Position numbers and translations under genes: made by a program. A stretch of 21,773 nucleotides of DNA from NCBI GenBank assembly GCA_900175165.2, contig FWWN02000234.1:1-21773 (forward strand), written 5' to 3'. The stretch comes from Rhizomucor pusillus (Eukaryota; Mucoromycota; Mucoromycetes; Mucorales; Lichtheimiaceae). Shown piece after piece: positions 1 to 9,718 of the stretch. The number at the start of each line of letters is the position of its first letter. The stretch's first letter is position 1. Below the pieces are notes generated by a model that saw only the letters and a program-made list of their open reading frames with translations, searched no databases and was not told where the DNA came from.

Positions 1-1373
1 ATCTGCGCGTTCATAAGCGTACAATGCAATGAGGTTATTCAATGCCTCTGGCAGATGATACGAGTGGCCCCATCCATTCAAGCGCGAGATCTATAGCTAG
101 TCTTTTCTCTTTAGATAGTCTCGTCCTTTGTACACCACACTTCAATAAAGCTTTGGATTTCTTAGCCAGAATTTCCTTTTGCTTTTGCGAGTGTGAATGA
201 ATAGCACTGTTCTTTTCAGGATTTACTCGTTTCTTTTGTTTGAGTGTAGAGAGCAAGCGAGCATTTCATGAAGCGACGTGTATATGCTGCTTGCTAAAGA
301 TCTCTGATCAACCGCGATTGGTGACAGGAATAAATCTGACCTGGAGTATGGAAATCAAGAACGAGCAAAGCGAAGAAACGCGTCGTTACAGCGTAAGCGA
401 AGGCTCAGTGTCTCTCTAAAACTACGCGATTGTGCTTGTACAAATAGATGCGTTTTTTCTCTGGTCGACGAATAGAAGTTGGACCACAGAGCGCAGTGTC
501 TGGCGACCTTGATTTCCTTCGTCCTGGATAGCTCGCGAGCTTTTGTCGTATGCTTCGGCATTTCAGTCACATCGTATGGAAACAGAAATATGTACTTGGA
601 TGCTCTGGATATCATCGTTCAAGTTCTCTGGCGAAGGAGGATGCGCTTCCCGACCGATGCGATGGGCTCATATGAGAAAAAACTGGCTCGCAATCTGTGG
701 TTTGTGTTATACCCCCTTTTGCCTATCAGTCGTCTTGGTCTGGCTGGTGTCCCATGTCCTTTTATGCGGCGTCTATGGGATTTCCAACGGATCCCGTTTT
801 TATCTCTTGATCTTATTTCAACATATGCTTCCTCTATTGTTTGCTTGTTCTCAATAAACTTGACATATTGGTCTGACAGGCTGCTTGTTGACAATTTCAC
901 GTGACACTGACAAGATTCCTGCATTTATACCACAGCCGTTGCCTTACTTTATACCTTTACAAGCCTTTCCAGCAAAGCCAATACCAATACCAATACCGAT
1001 ATCTCCGGCTCAACCAAAAGTATTACCAGCTCATCATCCTTTAATACCATCACCATCTAAGAAGCAGTGCAAACGAGACCCCCTCTCCGCCACCCGCAAC
1101 TAGAAGATGATATGTACACTGCGAGGTGGAGCATAATTGCCCAGAGAAATTCTCTTGTCGTGGTAGTCAAAACAGAAAAATATGCTATCATAATCAATCT
1201 TGGAATCAAGTTACAACTGTACTCTGTACCTGTAAGCAATGCTAACAAGCTTTCGTCTTCCCTCGCTTCTCTCTTTTCAAATTTGGAGTCGCCCTTTCAA
1301 AAAGTCCTCGGGCCTTTCTTCAATTCTGGAAGTCGCGAAAGGGTCCGATCTACTTTTTCCCCGGATCTCGATC
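1..1373. other. Left-edge stretch without a confident gene; upstream region of the SMN-like gene
   Basis: No family was recognised in this stretch. Open frames exist on both strands (35-256 -, 355-615 -, 479-904 +, 619-924 -), but they overlap each other and have no domain or convincing splice context. On the minus strand, positions 90-1 read through the left edge in a plausible frame (ending LNNLIALYAYERAD), just after a possible CTATAG acceptor at 96-91. This could be an exon of a gene lying mostly left of the window, but it is weak. A hexamer array of CCAATA sits at 978-1001. An in-frame ATG at 1239 could in principle extend the SMN-like protein by 45 residues. Confidence 0.5.
978..1001. 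repeat. Four-unit CCAATA hexamer repeat
   Basis: Three perfect CCAATA units (978-983, 984-989, 990-995) are followed by CCGATA (996-1001). The core resembles CCAAT-box sequence and lies about 370 nt upstream of the SMN-like start. A regulatory role is only a guess; a chance microsatellite is equally possible. Confidence 0.6.
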
Positions 1374-2623
1374 ATGAATCAGGCAGAACGGTACATGTCC
1401 GAGGAAGATGTAGAGTATGAAGGACGATTCGCAGAGTACGATCCCGGAGCTGCCGAGAATCAGGAAGTAGAGGTACGCTGGAAAGCAAACTGTGAGTGTG
1501 TGTGTTAGAGAGAGAGAGAGCTCTTGCAGTAACAATGTTGCAATGATCAGGACGTTGTCGCGGACGATGTCTGGCAAGACGTGCCTTTGCTTGACTTCTG
1601 GGAAGCTGCGATACAGGGCTACAAGGTAGTGAAAGAAACAAGAAAGCATGTCATTGTTATCAGACACGCGTTATTAACCCGCAAGAACGTAGGACGTTCA
1701 TGCAAGTAACGATTTTACAACGATACCGCGGATGATTCCTTTACCACCACCAGAGTCAGTGCAAAAATGGAATTCAGTGTCCTGCTTTCATGTCTAATAA
1801 CCATACGGAAATAGGAAAAACCGTGGCACAGATGATGTGAGGACCAACACCAGTGACATACCCAGCGAAAATCCTCTACCAGAAGGAGAACAAGACCAAG
1901 ACCAAGATGAAAATCATATGACAGGACAGGAATATAACGAGCTAGAAGGAGCAGAAGAGCAACAGCAAGAGCAGGAAGAGGAACAGGAGCAGGAGCAGGT
2001 CGAAGTTAAAGCAGATGAATACTACGAAGAAGACCAGGTACCGGAGAAACTAGTGGAAGAGGACAGCAGCAGCGGCAGCAGAATGCAACAGCAGCGAGTT
2101 CCAAAGTCCGGAGCAAAGAGGAAACGACAAAAGCTGGTAGAAGAAGAAGAAGAATATGAGTCCAACGACAACAACTATGATTTCTCTAACTATTACTATG
2201 GCCAACCAAGTTCCTACGACTATCCTTATCCACCTGCATACTTACCCCCTCCTACACCACAAGCACCACCTTCTTCTAGCGTCGACGCATTCTCCTGGCA
2301 ACAGTCTCATTCACAGCCATACATCTCTCCACCCCCGCCGCCCGTCCCCCCCACGCCGTTCATGCCTGAGACTCCACCGTACCACGGCTCGCAATCAACA
2401 CTGGGTGGACCTGGTTAGTATATCATTTTGCAAGGTTCGATTTTTCCAGGACTATCCACTAACCGTTAAAGTAGATGACGACGCATTATCGAAGGTTATC
2501 ATGGCTTGGTATTACAGTGGGTACTATACCGGCTACTATCAGGTAATACATGTATATATCGCTACTGCAGCCATTGTAACAAGAACTCATACTGGATACC
2601 GCTAGGCACAACAAGGACGATAA
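1374..2623 (+). CDS. SMN1: Survival of motor neuron (SMN)-like protein, Gemin2-binding motif plus C-terminal YG box
   Basis: SMN proteins scaffold assembly of Sm rings on spliceosomal snRNAs. Probable exons are 1374-1472, 1551-1625, 1686-1705, 1815-2413, 2472-2542 and 2606-2623, giving 293 aa. If 1626-1685 is retained, the second exon is 1551-1705 and the protein is 313 aa. Residues 40-58 (VWQDVPLLDFWEAAIQGYK) match the SMN Gemin2-binding helix. The C-terminus reads DDDALSKVIMAWYYSGYYTG followed by YYQ, the SMN YG box used for self-association, and ends AQQGR. The middle is acidic and Gln-rich, then has a KRKRQK basic patch, then Tyr/Pro-rich and poly-Pro sequence. No Tudor domain is visible. 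The start at 1374 was chosen over the in-frame 1239 because SMN N-termini are short. The least certain junction is 2413/2472 (GTTAGT donor, CTAAC branch, AAG acceptor). The upstream CAG acceptor at 2449 would put a stop six codons later. Confidence 0.83.
1507..1520. repeat. (AG)7 dinucleotide repeat in the first SMN-like intron
   Basis: Seven AG units lie inside the intron 1473-1550, between its GTACGC donor and its ATCAG acceptor. This is a simple-sequence tract whose length may vary between strains. Confidence 0.85.
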
Positions 2624-3035
2624 ACGACGCATATCTCCTACTATAAACCCATCCAATCGTTCCATTTGCATGTAACATTTTCAGATGTATGACAAATAAC
2701 AACAACAAATATCTCGACTTCCAATTACTGTACTTCTGAATCCCGTCTTCCTTTTGTCTTCGATCGGTTTTTACGTTTTAACATGACTCGTTGAAAGTAT
2801 ACAATGCAAGAAAAAACATGAATGATGGAAAACGTGGTACATATTAACAGAAGGCAAATTATTACCCGAATGCTTCGTCGACCCCGTAGTACGATGCTGC
2901 GGATTAGCTGCGGATCCGAATCGCTGGCTGCTGCGGCATCGCAGCAATTGGTAAAGCAAGCGGTACTTGAAAATCTTGTCCATTAAAAACTGCCATTGTC
3001 AAGTTTCTTTTGTTCCTTCAACATTCAGTTTGTTC
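2624..3035 (+). other. Intergenic region between SMN-like and FAP1-like genes
   Basis: This 412-nt stretch holds the SMN-like 3' flank and the FAP1-like promoter and leader. No AATAAA is seen after the SMN-like stop; AC/AT-rich sequence follows it. Three copies of GCTGCGG lie within 41 bp (2896-2902, 2907-2913, 2930-2936). A pyrimidine-rich run ending in CAG at 3021-3027, just before the ATG at 3036, could be the 3' end of a leader intron. No gene is seen here. Confidence 0.55.
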
Positions 3036-6000
3036 ATGGGCGGTGAGAACGCCATTGTTGAAAACGTGCCTGTAGAGACTAGTCAAAATGGAGTCCTACA
3101 CGATTCACAGCAGCAGCAGTCTCGGCAGCAAAGTCAGCAGAACCGTAATAACAAAAGACGGAACAACAGACGCCGAGCCGAGAAACCCAAAGTAGACGCT
3201 GCCGCTGCAGACAAGTCGACAACGACAACGGCAGAGACCAAACAAGACAACAACAGCAGCAGTAGCAATAGCAGTGTTGATAATAACACACATGGCAGCA
3301 GCAAAAAGCAGCAGCCGGCTCCTGCTCAAAAGAAAAGCAGACGACCTCCGCCAACGAAGGAAACGAAAAAGGAGAACGACCAAGCTTCGACGTCTGCGAC
3401 AGAGGAAAAGCGTCGACAGCCCAGACAGCACCCGCGGTTCACAAAGAACCGGGCTCAGGGCAAACTTACCGATGACTCGACGTCAACGACGCAAAAGAAT
3501 GGCGAAAACAACAAGTCGAAAAAGGGCAAAGGTGTCAAGAAGCCTGTACCTGTCGAAGATTACAAGGATTTGTCAAGCGCCTTGACTCAGGGACTGAGGA
3601 CATCGACATATGAGTGTATGGTGTGTTGGGACGTTATCCGTCCAGCACATGCTACTTGGGCGTGCGATTGTTGCTGGGCAGTTTTCCATTTGCCTTGCGT
3701 GACCAAGTGGGCTACGAGGTCGTTAGAAGGTAAAAACGAACTCTTATATTGGGAGGATAAACTGGAAAAAACTGACGTCCGGCTTTTAGATAAAGACACG
3801 AATAAACCTGTCACTCAATGGCGATGTCCTGGATGTCAATTCGCACGAACTTCCGTTCCCAAAGAATATTTTTGTTTTTGCGGCAAGGAGCAAAATCCAG
3901 AAGCAAACCGATACCTCACACCGCATACCTGTGGTCAGCTATGCCATCGACCACGCAGTTGCCCTCACAAATGTATATTGTAAGTTGCAAGAAAGAATTA
4001 TTACAGTTTGTCGAATTCAATAATTACTCATACGTACAACGTATAGACCGTGCCATCCTGGACCCTGTCCGCCCTGCACTGCCATGGGTCCCGTGCAGAC
4101 CTGTTTCTGTGGACAGCACACGAGACAGACGACTTGTGTAGAAACAGACTACAACGTTCAAGCGTACACTTGCGGCGAAGTCTGTGGCGAGTTGCTTGGC
4201 TGTGAAAAACATTACTGCGCTGAACCTTGTCATCCTGGTCTGTGCCCACCGTGCCCGACCAAGGAAGAACAATCTTGTTTCTGTGGAAAGGAGAGCAAGG
4301 CTACACCGTGTGGGTCTGGAAGAGCTGTCCGCAGCGCGGATCGGATCGCATTTTATGCCTGTGAAAACAAGTGTAAAAGGTAAGAAGACCGATAGCAGAG
4401 AAGGAAGAGGAGACAGACCTTAAACTTTATGTGATCAGACCGTTTGCCTGTGGTCAACATTTTTGCCAAAAGACGTGTCACCCTCAAGACAACGACCCGG
4501 AAACGTGTCCGTTTGATCCACGACTAGTCGAGAAATGCCCCTGTGGATCGAGTAGCATCAAGGACCTGCTTGGTGGTAAACAACGGGAAACATGCGCGGA
4601 TCCTATACCAACTTGCGAATCTACGTGCGGCAAAGCGCTTCCGTGCGGCCATAGCTGCAGCGTGAAATGTCACTTGGGCGACTGTCCACCGTGCTTGGAG
4701 CAAGTCCAAGTCCCTTGCCGCTGTGGCAACTCGAACTTCTCAGCGACCTGTTCCGACGTATGCAAAGAAGCGGGTGGCGATCCTCCACGTTGCAACAAAG
4801 TATGTCGATCTATGCGGAACTGTGGCAGACATCAGTGCAAAGTTGAGTGCTGCCCTGCATCGAAATCCAACAAGGGATCCCGACGAAACATACTACCACG
4901 TGAAGCTGAAAATGTGCACGAGTGTCCCGAAATATGCGGCCGCACATTATCGTGCGGCAAACATACGTGCCAAGAACGATGTCACAAGGGTAAATGCCAA
5001 CCTTGTCTAGGTAAGTTTATTTGTCTTTGGCACTTATTTAAGAAAAGTATGTTAATAATGTTACCCTAAACAATTACAGAAGCTGTATTTGACGAAGTAA
5101 CGTGTCACTGTGGACGTACACGACTTGACCCGCCTGTGCGATGCGGTACGCCTATGCCATCCTGCCCGCACCCATGCCAGCGGCCTGCTCCTTGTGGCCA
5201 CGTTCGTCTACTTAATCACAACTGCCATCCGGATTTAGAACCGTGCCCGCCGTGTGCCATGCTAGTGACACGGACGTGCGTTTGTGGCAAAACAGAGCTT
5301 AAAAACGTGCCTTGCTACCGACAATCACCGCGCTGCGGGCGCACCTGCGACAAACTATTGCCGTGCGGCCATCATACTTGTATCAGATCGTGTCACGGTG
5401 GACCCTGCCTGCAAGAAGGTCAAGTGTGCACGCAACCTTGTCCTGGCAAACGTGAGAAATGCGGGCACCCGTGCAACAAATCGTGCCACAATGCTGCTGC
5501 AACAAAGTGCCCCGAAAACGAGCCGTGCCAGGCACCTGTCCGTGTAGCATGCCGCTGCGGTCAGAATTCACTGACAGTGTCGTGTAACGCAACCACAGAC
5601 TCGCCCGGATCCAAACGTGAATTGGAATGCAACGATTTTTGCGCCAAGATAGAGCGTAACCGCAAGCTGGCGTTGGCGCTCGAGTTGGATAAGAAGGCTG
5701 ATGAACTTGTTACACCGACGACGATGCTGTCAACGGACGATCTGGGATACTACGACGAGAGTTTGTGCAACTTTTTCCTGGAGAACAAGACGTTCTGCAA
5801 ACAAATTGAGAAATTGCTTATCGACTTTGTCCAAGGCACAAAGCAGACTCTGCATTGCAAGCCGATGAAGAGAGCTTTCCGCCGATTTTTGCATCGCTAC
5901 AGTATTCACTTTAACGTCGCTACCGAAGCAGTTGATCCGGAACCGTACCGCAGCGTCATTCTTCGCAAAGCATTGGGTCAGACTCGCATACCAGCCACGT

Positions 6001-6563
6001 TGCTTTCTGTTGCCGCACACTATCCAACGTTGAATCGACCTCCTCCGCAGACTGCAGCTACAGCTGAAAATGGTAACACTGATGAAAGCGCCCACCTAGG
6101 TGCAGCAGAAACACCAATGGATGCATTGCCCGTCACCAAGCTATCCAAGCATTCTGTCAATGCACTGCTTTTATCGAATCTCTCGTTTGGATTGATCAAG
6201 GAGGACCTGGATTTCGCGCTTGAGCAAGCGCTTGGCGATATCCCTTTTGCCTCTGAGTGGCGCGTTGATTTGGATGCCGTGGTGGTCACTCCACAATTAT
6301 CCGATGACTTGGAGGTTGAAGCAAAGGAAGATACGATTTGGCGACTCAAAAAGATCGTTGCAGCCACTGTGATGGAGTTTGCTGCCAGAGTGGATTGTTG
6401 CTGGGTCGATCAGCACGGCAAGTTGACGTGGACAGAGGCCAAGGGTATCCTCGGAAATGATCCAGAAAATAACAAGGAACAAGAGAACAAAGTATCCTCG
6501 TCATCGTCATCGGTTAACATCTTCGACGCGCTTGCCGATCATGGCGAAGAACAAGAAGCTTAA
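3036..6563 (+). CDS. FAP1: FAP1/NFX1-family protein: RING finger, NF-X1 zinc-finger array and R3H domain
   Basis: Exons 3036-3979, 4047-4379, 4439-5010 and 5080-6563 join in phase to give 1110 aa, close to human NFX1. All three introns have GTAAGT or GTAAGA donors and TAG/CAG acceptors (67, 59 and 69 nt). Residues 1-180 are a low-complexity Gln/Asn/Lys-rich tail. A RING-type finger spans about 194-267 (ECMVCWDVI ... WACDCCWAVFHLPC ... WRCPGC). About nine NF-X1 modules follow, of the form CGxHxC-x3-CHxGxCxxC. An R3H domain lies near 820-905: R884-RFL-H matches RxxxH, followed by DPEPYRSVILRK. The C-terminal 150 residues may form an RRM-like fold (inference). Yeast Fap1 binds FKBP12 and has been linked to ubiquitin marking of stalled ribosomes; NFX1 proteins use the RING as an E3 ligase. 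3036 is the first ATG in this frame. Confidence 0.95.
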
Positions 6564-6717
6564 ACAATAATCCCACCACCACTACTATCATCATCCATCC
6601 ACAACACATCACTTGATCGCGTTCACACTAGTTTTGACAGTTATATTATCCTGTCATAATGCCTCTTTTTCTCACTACTTGCAATACACTCGCTAGATTG
6701 TACATACACAACTTCCG

Positions 6718-6723
6718 AATAAA
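6718..6723 (+). terminator. Poly(A) signal AATAAA for the FAP1-like gene
   Basis: A canonical AATAAA hexamer lies 155 nt after the FAP1-like stop codon and is followed by A-rich sequence. A second copy at 6796-6801 could extend the transcript into the tail of the opposing gene. Confidence 0.6.
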
Positions 6724-6768
6724 ACTTGGGAAAATGAGAAAAAGAATGAGTTTTGGCTTGCCAATTGT

Positions 6769-6774
6769 TTTATT
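6769..6774 (-). terminator. Poly(A) signal AATAAA for the Rrm4-like gene
   Basis: TTTATT on the + strand reads AATAAA on the - strand, about 220 nt after the stop of the Rrm4-like gene. It lies 45 nt beyond the FAP1-like signal, so the two mature 3' ends probably nearly touch or overlap. Confidence 0.55.
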
Positions 6775-6992
6775 TCTGCTCTTGTAGATGCAGCGAATAA
6801 AACGGAGAAAATATAAAAAAGATTGGTCTTGTTATTGAATGGAATGGGCTCACACCGCATCTTCCTTCTTTTTTTCTTCTTCTGTACAGATGGGTTTGGT
6901 AGTGAGTGAGAGAGGGTGTAGATAAGATTAAGGGTGGAGCGTTGCGCGGGCGGTGGGTGGGGGTTGGGGCAGATGGACGATGACTTTTTTTT

Positions 6993-9718
6993 TTACTTTT
7001 GTTGTTCCTGTTGCTGTTGCTGCTGTTCCTTCTCCTGCTGGATTTTGGCAGCAACGACTTGGACTTTAGATGTTAACACCTGCTTGTCGTACATAAAGTG
7101 AGCGAGCTCGTGCAGTGGGATGGTATCGAGAAGACGGATGGTGATCTTGGGTGCGCCCTTGAAACCGGTCGCCTTGACAAGCGGGAAAAGAAGGTTACCC
7201 AGCTTCTGTTTCTTTTCATGCACGGCTAATCCTTCCAAGGATTGGAGGAACTTGTTGATATCATTGGCGGGTATCATCGTTTCTTGTTGTTGCTCGGCAT
7301 TGCTGTTACCATTTGAAGAAACTTTTTCTACTTTGCTGCTGCCACCCTTGGATGCTGCTTGCTGTGCAGCAGGCGGCGGCGGTACAATAGGTATCGCTCG
7401 AGAAGGAGTCTTGCCGATATATTGTTGTTGTTGCAGTTGTTGTTGCAGTTGTTGTTGCTGTTGCTGTTTCGATGCTCCTGCTGTGCTGTTAGCAGATAAG
7501 TTGTTGCGTTTAGTGCGTTGCTCATCTTCCTCCTCTTCCATAAACAGCTCCAGCGCGCTTTTAGCCAGCTGGATCTTGGCTCGTAAAAAGTCTGGATTGA
7601 AAAGGCACAGGGATCGTTCCTTGCGCTTGAGAGTCAGCAACATGTCTGTAATATCATCGACATTGTCTTTTTCACCGCTCTTGATGATAGCTGCCATCAT
7701 GCGCTGCTTTTGGATACTCGAGCTGGTTTCTGTGATAGCACTTGGTACAGATTCCTCCGAAGTGCGGCGTCTCAGTGTAGGCCGGCCTTGCGGTGTCATC
7801 TTGTATTGGTAGTGTTCGTTGTTATTGACAATGTTGTTACTTTTGGTGTTTTCATTTATTGCTGTTGTTTTCGCAGATAACCACGGGGTTGTCGTGTAGC
7901 TCGGCGGTGGCACGGAATTCGCGGCCGGTACCACGTTGCCGTTGACAACCATGGATTGCCGTGAGGCCTTTCGCTGCATATAGTGATTGCTATTGTTGTT
8001 GCCATTCTGTTTCGGGTTGTGGTACGCGGTCATCTACGTTGAATACTCATGTCAAAATCCAGGTTTATCTTTCAGGTTTTCTATATTTACACACCTTGTC
8101 TGGACCGTTGAAAGCTGCATGGAGGCCGTTGTTGATGACACGAGGGTTTTGCACCGATAAGCTCCGAGTCATTGGATACAACGGTGTCGTGAGTGGCACG
8201 GTGGAAGGCACAAACTCGCTTCCAACAAATGACGGGTGGTGGTGATGAGGTGGGGCAGGATGCTGATGAGGCATCGAGTAACGAGCTGTGTGAGCGGGCG
8301 TGAAAACCGCAGCGGATGGATTGAAAGAGTTGTGAAGTACAGTCGGCGGCGAGCTGCTCTTATCACTCCGAGGTTTCTTGGGCTCGTGGAAAGCAACCAC
8401 GATAGGCTTTGACATTATATATTTGCCGTTCATCTCCCGGAGGGCTTGGAATGCTTCATCGGTGCGGCTGAAGCTTACGAATCCGAAGCCTTTGGACTGT
8501 TTTGTCTGCGGATTCTTCATAACCCGAGCGGAAATGATGCGGCCGAATGCGCGAAAATGGTTAAAGAGGTCAGAGCTCTTGACATTCAAGTCCAGATTTT
8601 TGATATACAGGTTCGAGTAATCCACAGAAACAGTTGATCCATTCTTGGTTTCGTGCTGCTATGCACTCGTTAGAAACACAAAAGCTACGGTCAATCTGTT
8701 GAGAAAATTTATACCTGGCCAGGTTGTGCAGCAGCAACCGCCTGAGTAGTAGAGCCCGTCAAATCCCCGGATTGCGGGCGCATTCTTTTGGAGACAAAGG
8801 GGAACACGTTGCTAGATAGATTAGAAAAGAAGAAAAAGAACGATGATCATGAGTGTCTGTGGTTGAGATATGCAGCAATAGTATATTTACATTAGGTTAC
8901 CGCCGATGATCCTGTTATTCTGTAGGTAAAAAAAACGAACCTTAATTTTGTGTGGTTATGCATTTGACATGCGCGCGACTTACCATAGTTACGGCCTTAT
9001 CTGCATCTTCTGATCGAAAGTACTGGACCAAAGCTGTGCCCTTGAACGTGGAGCCCTGCTCAACAATGATTTTGCACAGGCTCATGGGACCAAATGGCCG
9101 GAACAGGTCATAGAGCATTGAGTTTGTGGTGTATCCAGGCAAATTTTTGACATGAAGAATCCCAGATGCGGCCTCGGGTTCCTTTGTGTCCCCAGGAGGA
9201 AAGATTCGCAATTGTAGGCGTGCATCATGCTTGCCGAGTGCAGCCCCGTTGAAGAGAGTATATGCCCGATCAGCTGTAGATGGAAAAAAGCAGCAGTTTT
9301 TAGAACAACGCATTCGTGTTTGTCGATAGGCATAACTTACAAAGCTGCTTGCTTTGGAAGCGTATGTAACCATGGCCTGTATTTCTATCGATATGTACAC
9401 TGACGCACAAGGTAAACAAGATTAGAGTCGCGCCGGAAAGCAGAGGAATGCAACCGGTGCTTGTATATATACTCACTCGACAGGGGCACAGCTGCTCACC
9501 ATATCCTTTACATCGCTTTCCGAGACCGATGGTGGCACGGTATCTAGATAGAGCATCTCTGATACGAGGAAATCGGTCCCTGTGGCGGAGAATGGGTATG
9601 TCTGTGGGTGCAAGGCCATGGCGGCGGTAGCGTTCCTATGATTCGCGGTCATGGTAACCATGCTTTGACGTTTCTTTGGCAGTTTCACGATCGGTTTGTA
9701 TTCGTATAACTCAGTCAT
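6993..9718 (-). CDS. rrm4: Rrm4-like RNA-binding protein: three RRMs and two MLLE domains
   Basis: Exons on the minus strand are 9718-9477, 9399-9341, 9273-8984, 8919-8891, 8811-8715, 8658-8095 and 8033-6993. They join in phase to 773 aa; Ustilago maydis Rrm4 is of similar length. RRM1 spans about 52-126 (RNP2 MLYLDT at 55-60, RNP1 GHGYIRFQ at 89-96). RRM2 spans about 138-213 (GILHVKNLP; KGTALVQYF). RRM3 spans about 255-330 (NLYIKNL; KGFGFVSF) and is PABP-like. A His/Pro-rich linker follows. A first MLLE at about 535-593 contains ITDMLLTL and FLRAKIQLAKSALELF. A poly-Gln/Ser spacer follows, then a second, more diverged MLLE at about 687-759 (LGNLLFPLVKA ... KITIRLLDTI). MLLE domains bind PAM2 peptides; in U. 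maydis, Rrm4 uses them to ride on endosomes as an mRNA carrier. Ordinary PABP has four RRMs and one MLLE, so it fits less well. The acceptor at 8659 is a TAGCAG tandem site. Confidence 0.88.

Larger units (their letters stand above)
6564..6992. other. Convergent intergenic region holding both 3' ends of FAP1-like and Rrm4-like genes
   Basis: The two genes end facing each other 429 nt apart. A + strand AATAAA lies at 6718-6723 and another at 6796-6801. A - strand AATAAA (TTTATT on +) lies at 6769-6774. No coding region is supported here. Confidence 0.75.

Noticed and set aside
2431..2444. GGTTCGATTTTTCC, resembling a tRNA T-arm
   Set aside because: It lies within the SMN-like intron region, and no matching acceptor, D or anticodon stems can be found around it.
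2156..2605. Single 149-codon + strand frame ending in the YG box
   Set aside because: Only its end is real SMN sequence. The upstream part is out of frame with the acidic/Pro-rich exon, which has far better coding character.
3079..3431. Minus-strand open frames of 91 and 108 codons
   Set aside because: They are antisense to the Gln/Asn-rich N-terminus of the FAP1-like protein and have no independent support.
3036..3600. PAM2 motif in the FAP1-like N-terminal tail
   Set aside because: I looked for an LNxxAxxF-type peptide because NFX1-123 has one; none is visible.
7120..7812. 230-codon + strand open frame
   Set aside because: It is the antisense shadow of the Rrm4-like C-terminal exon; its Cys/Ser runs are the complement of Gln-codon repeats.
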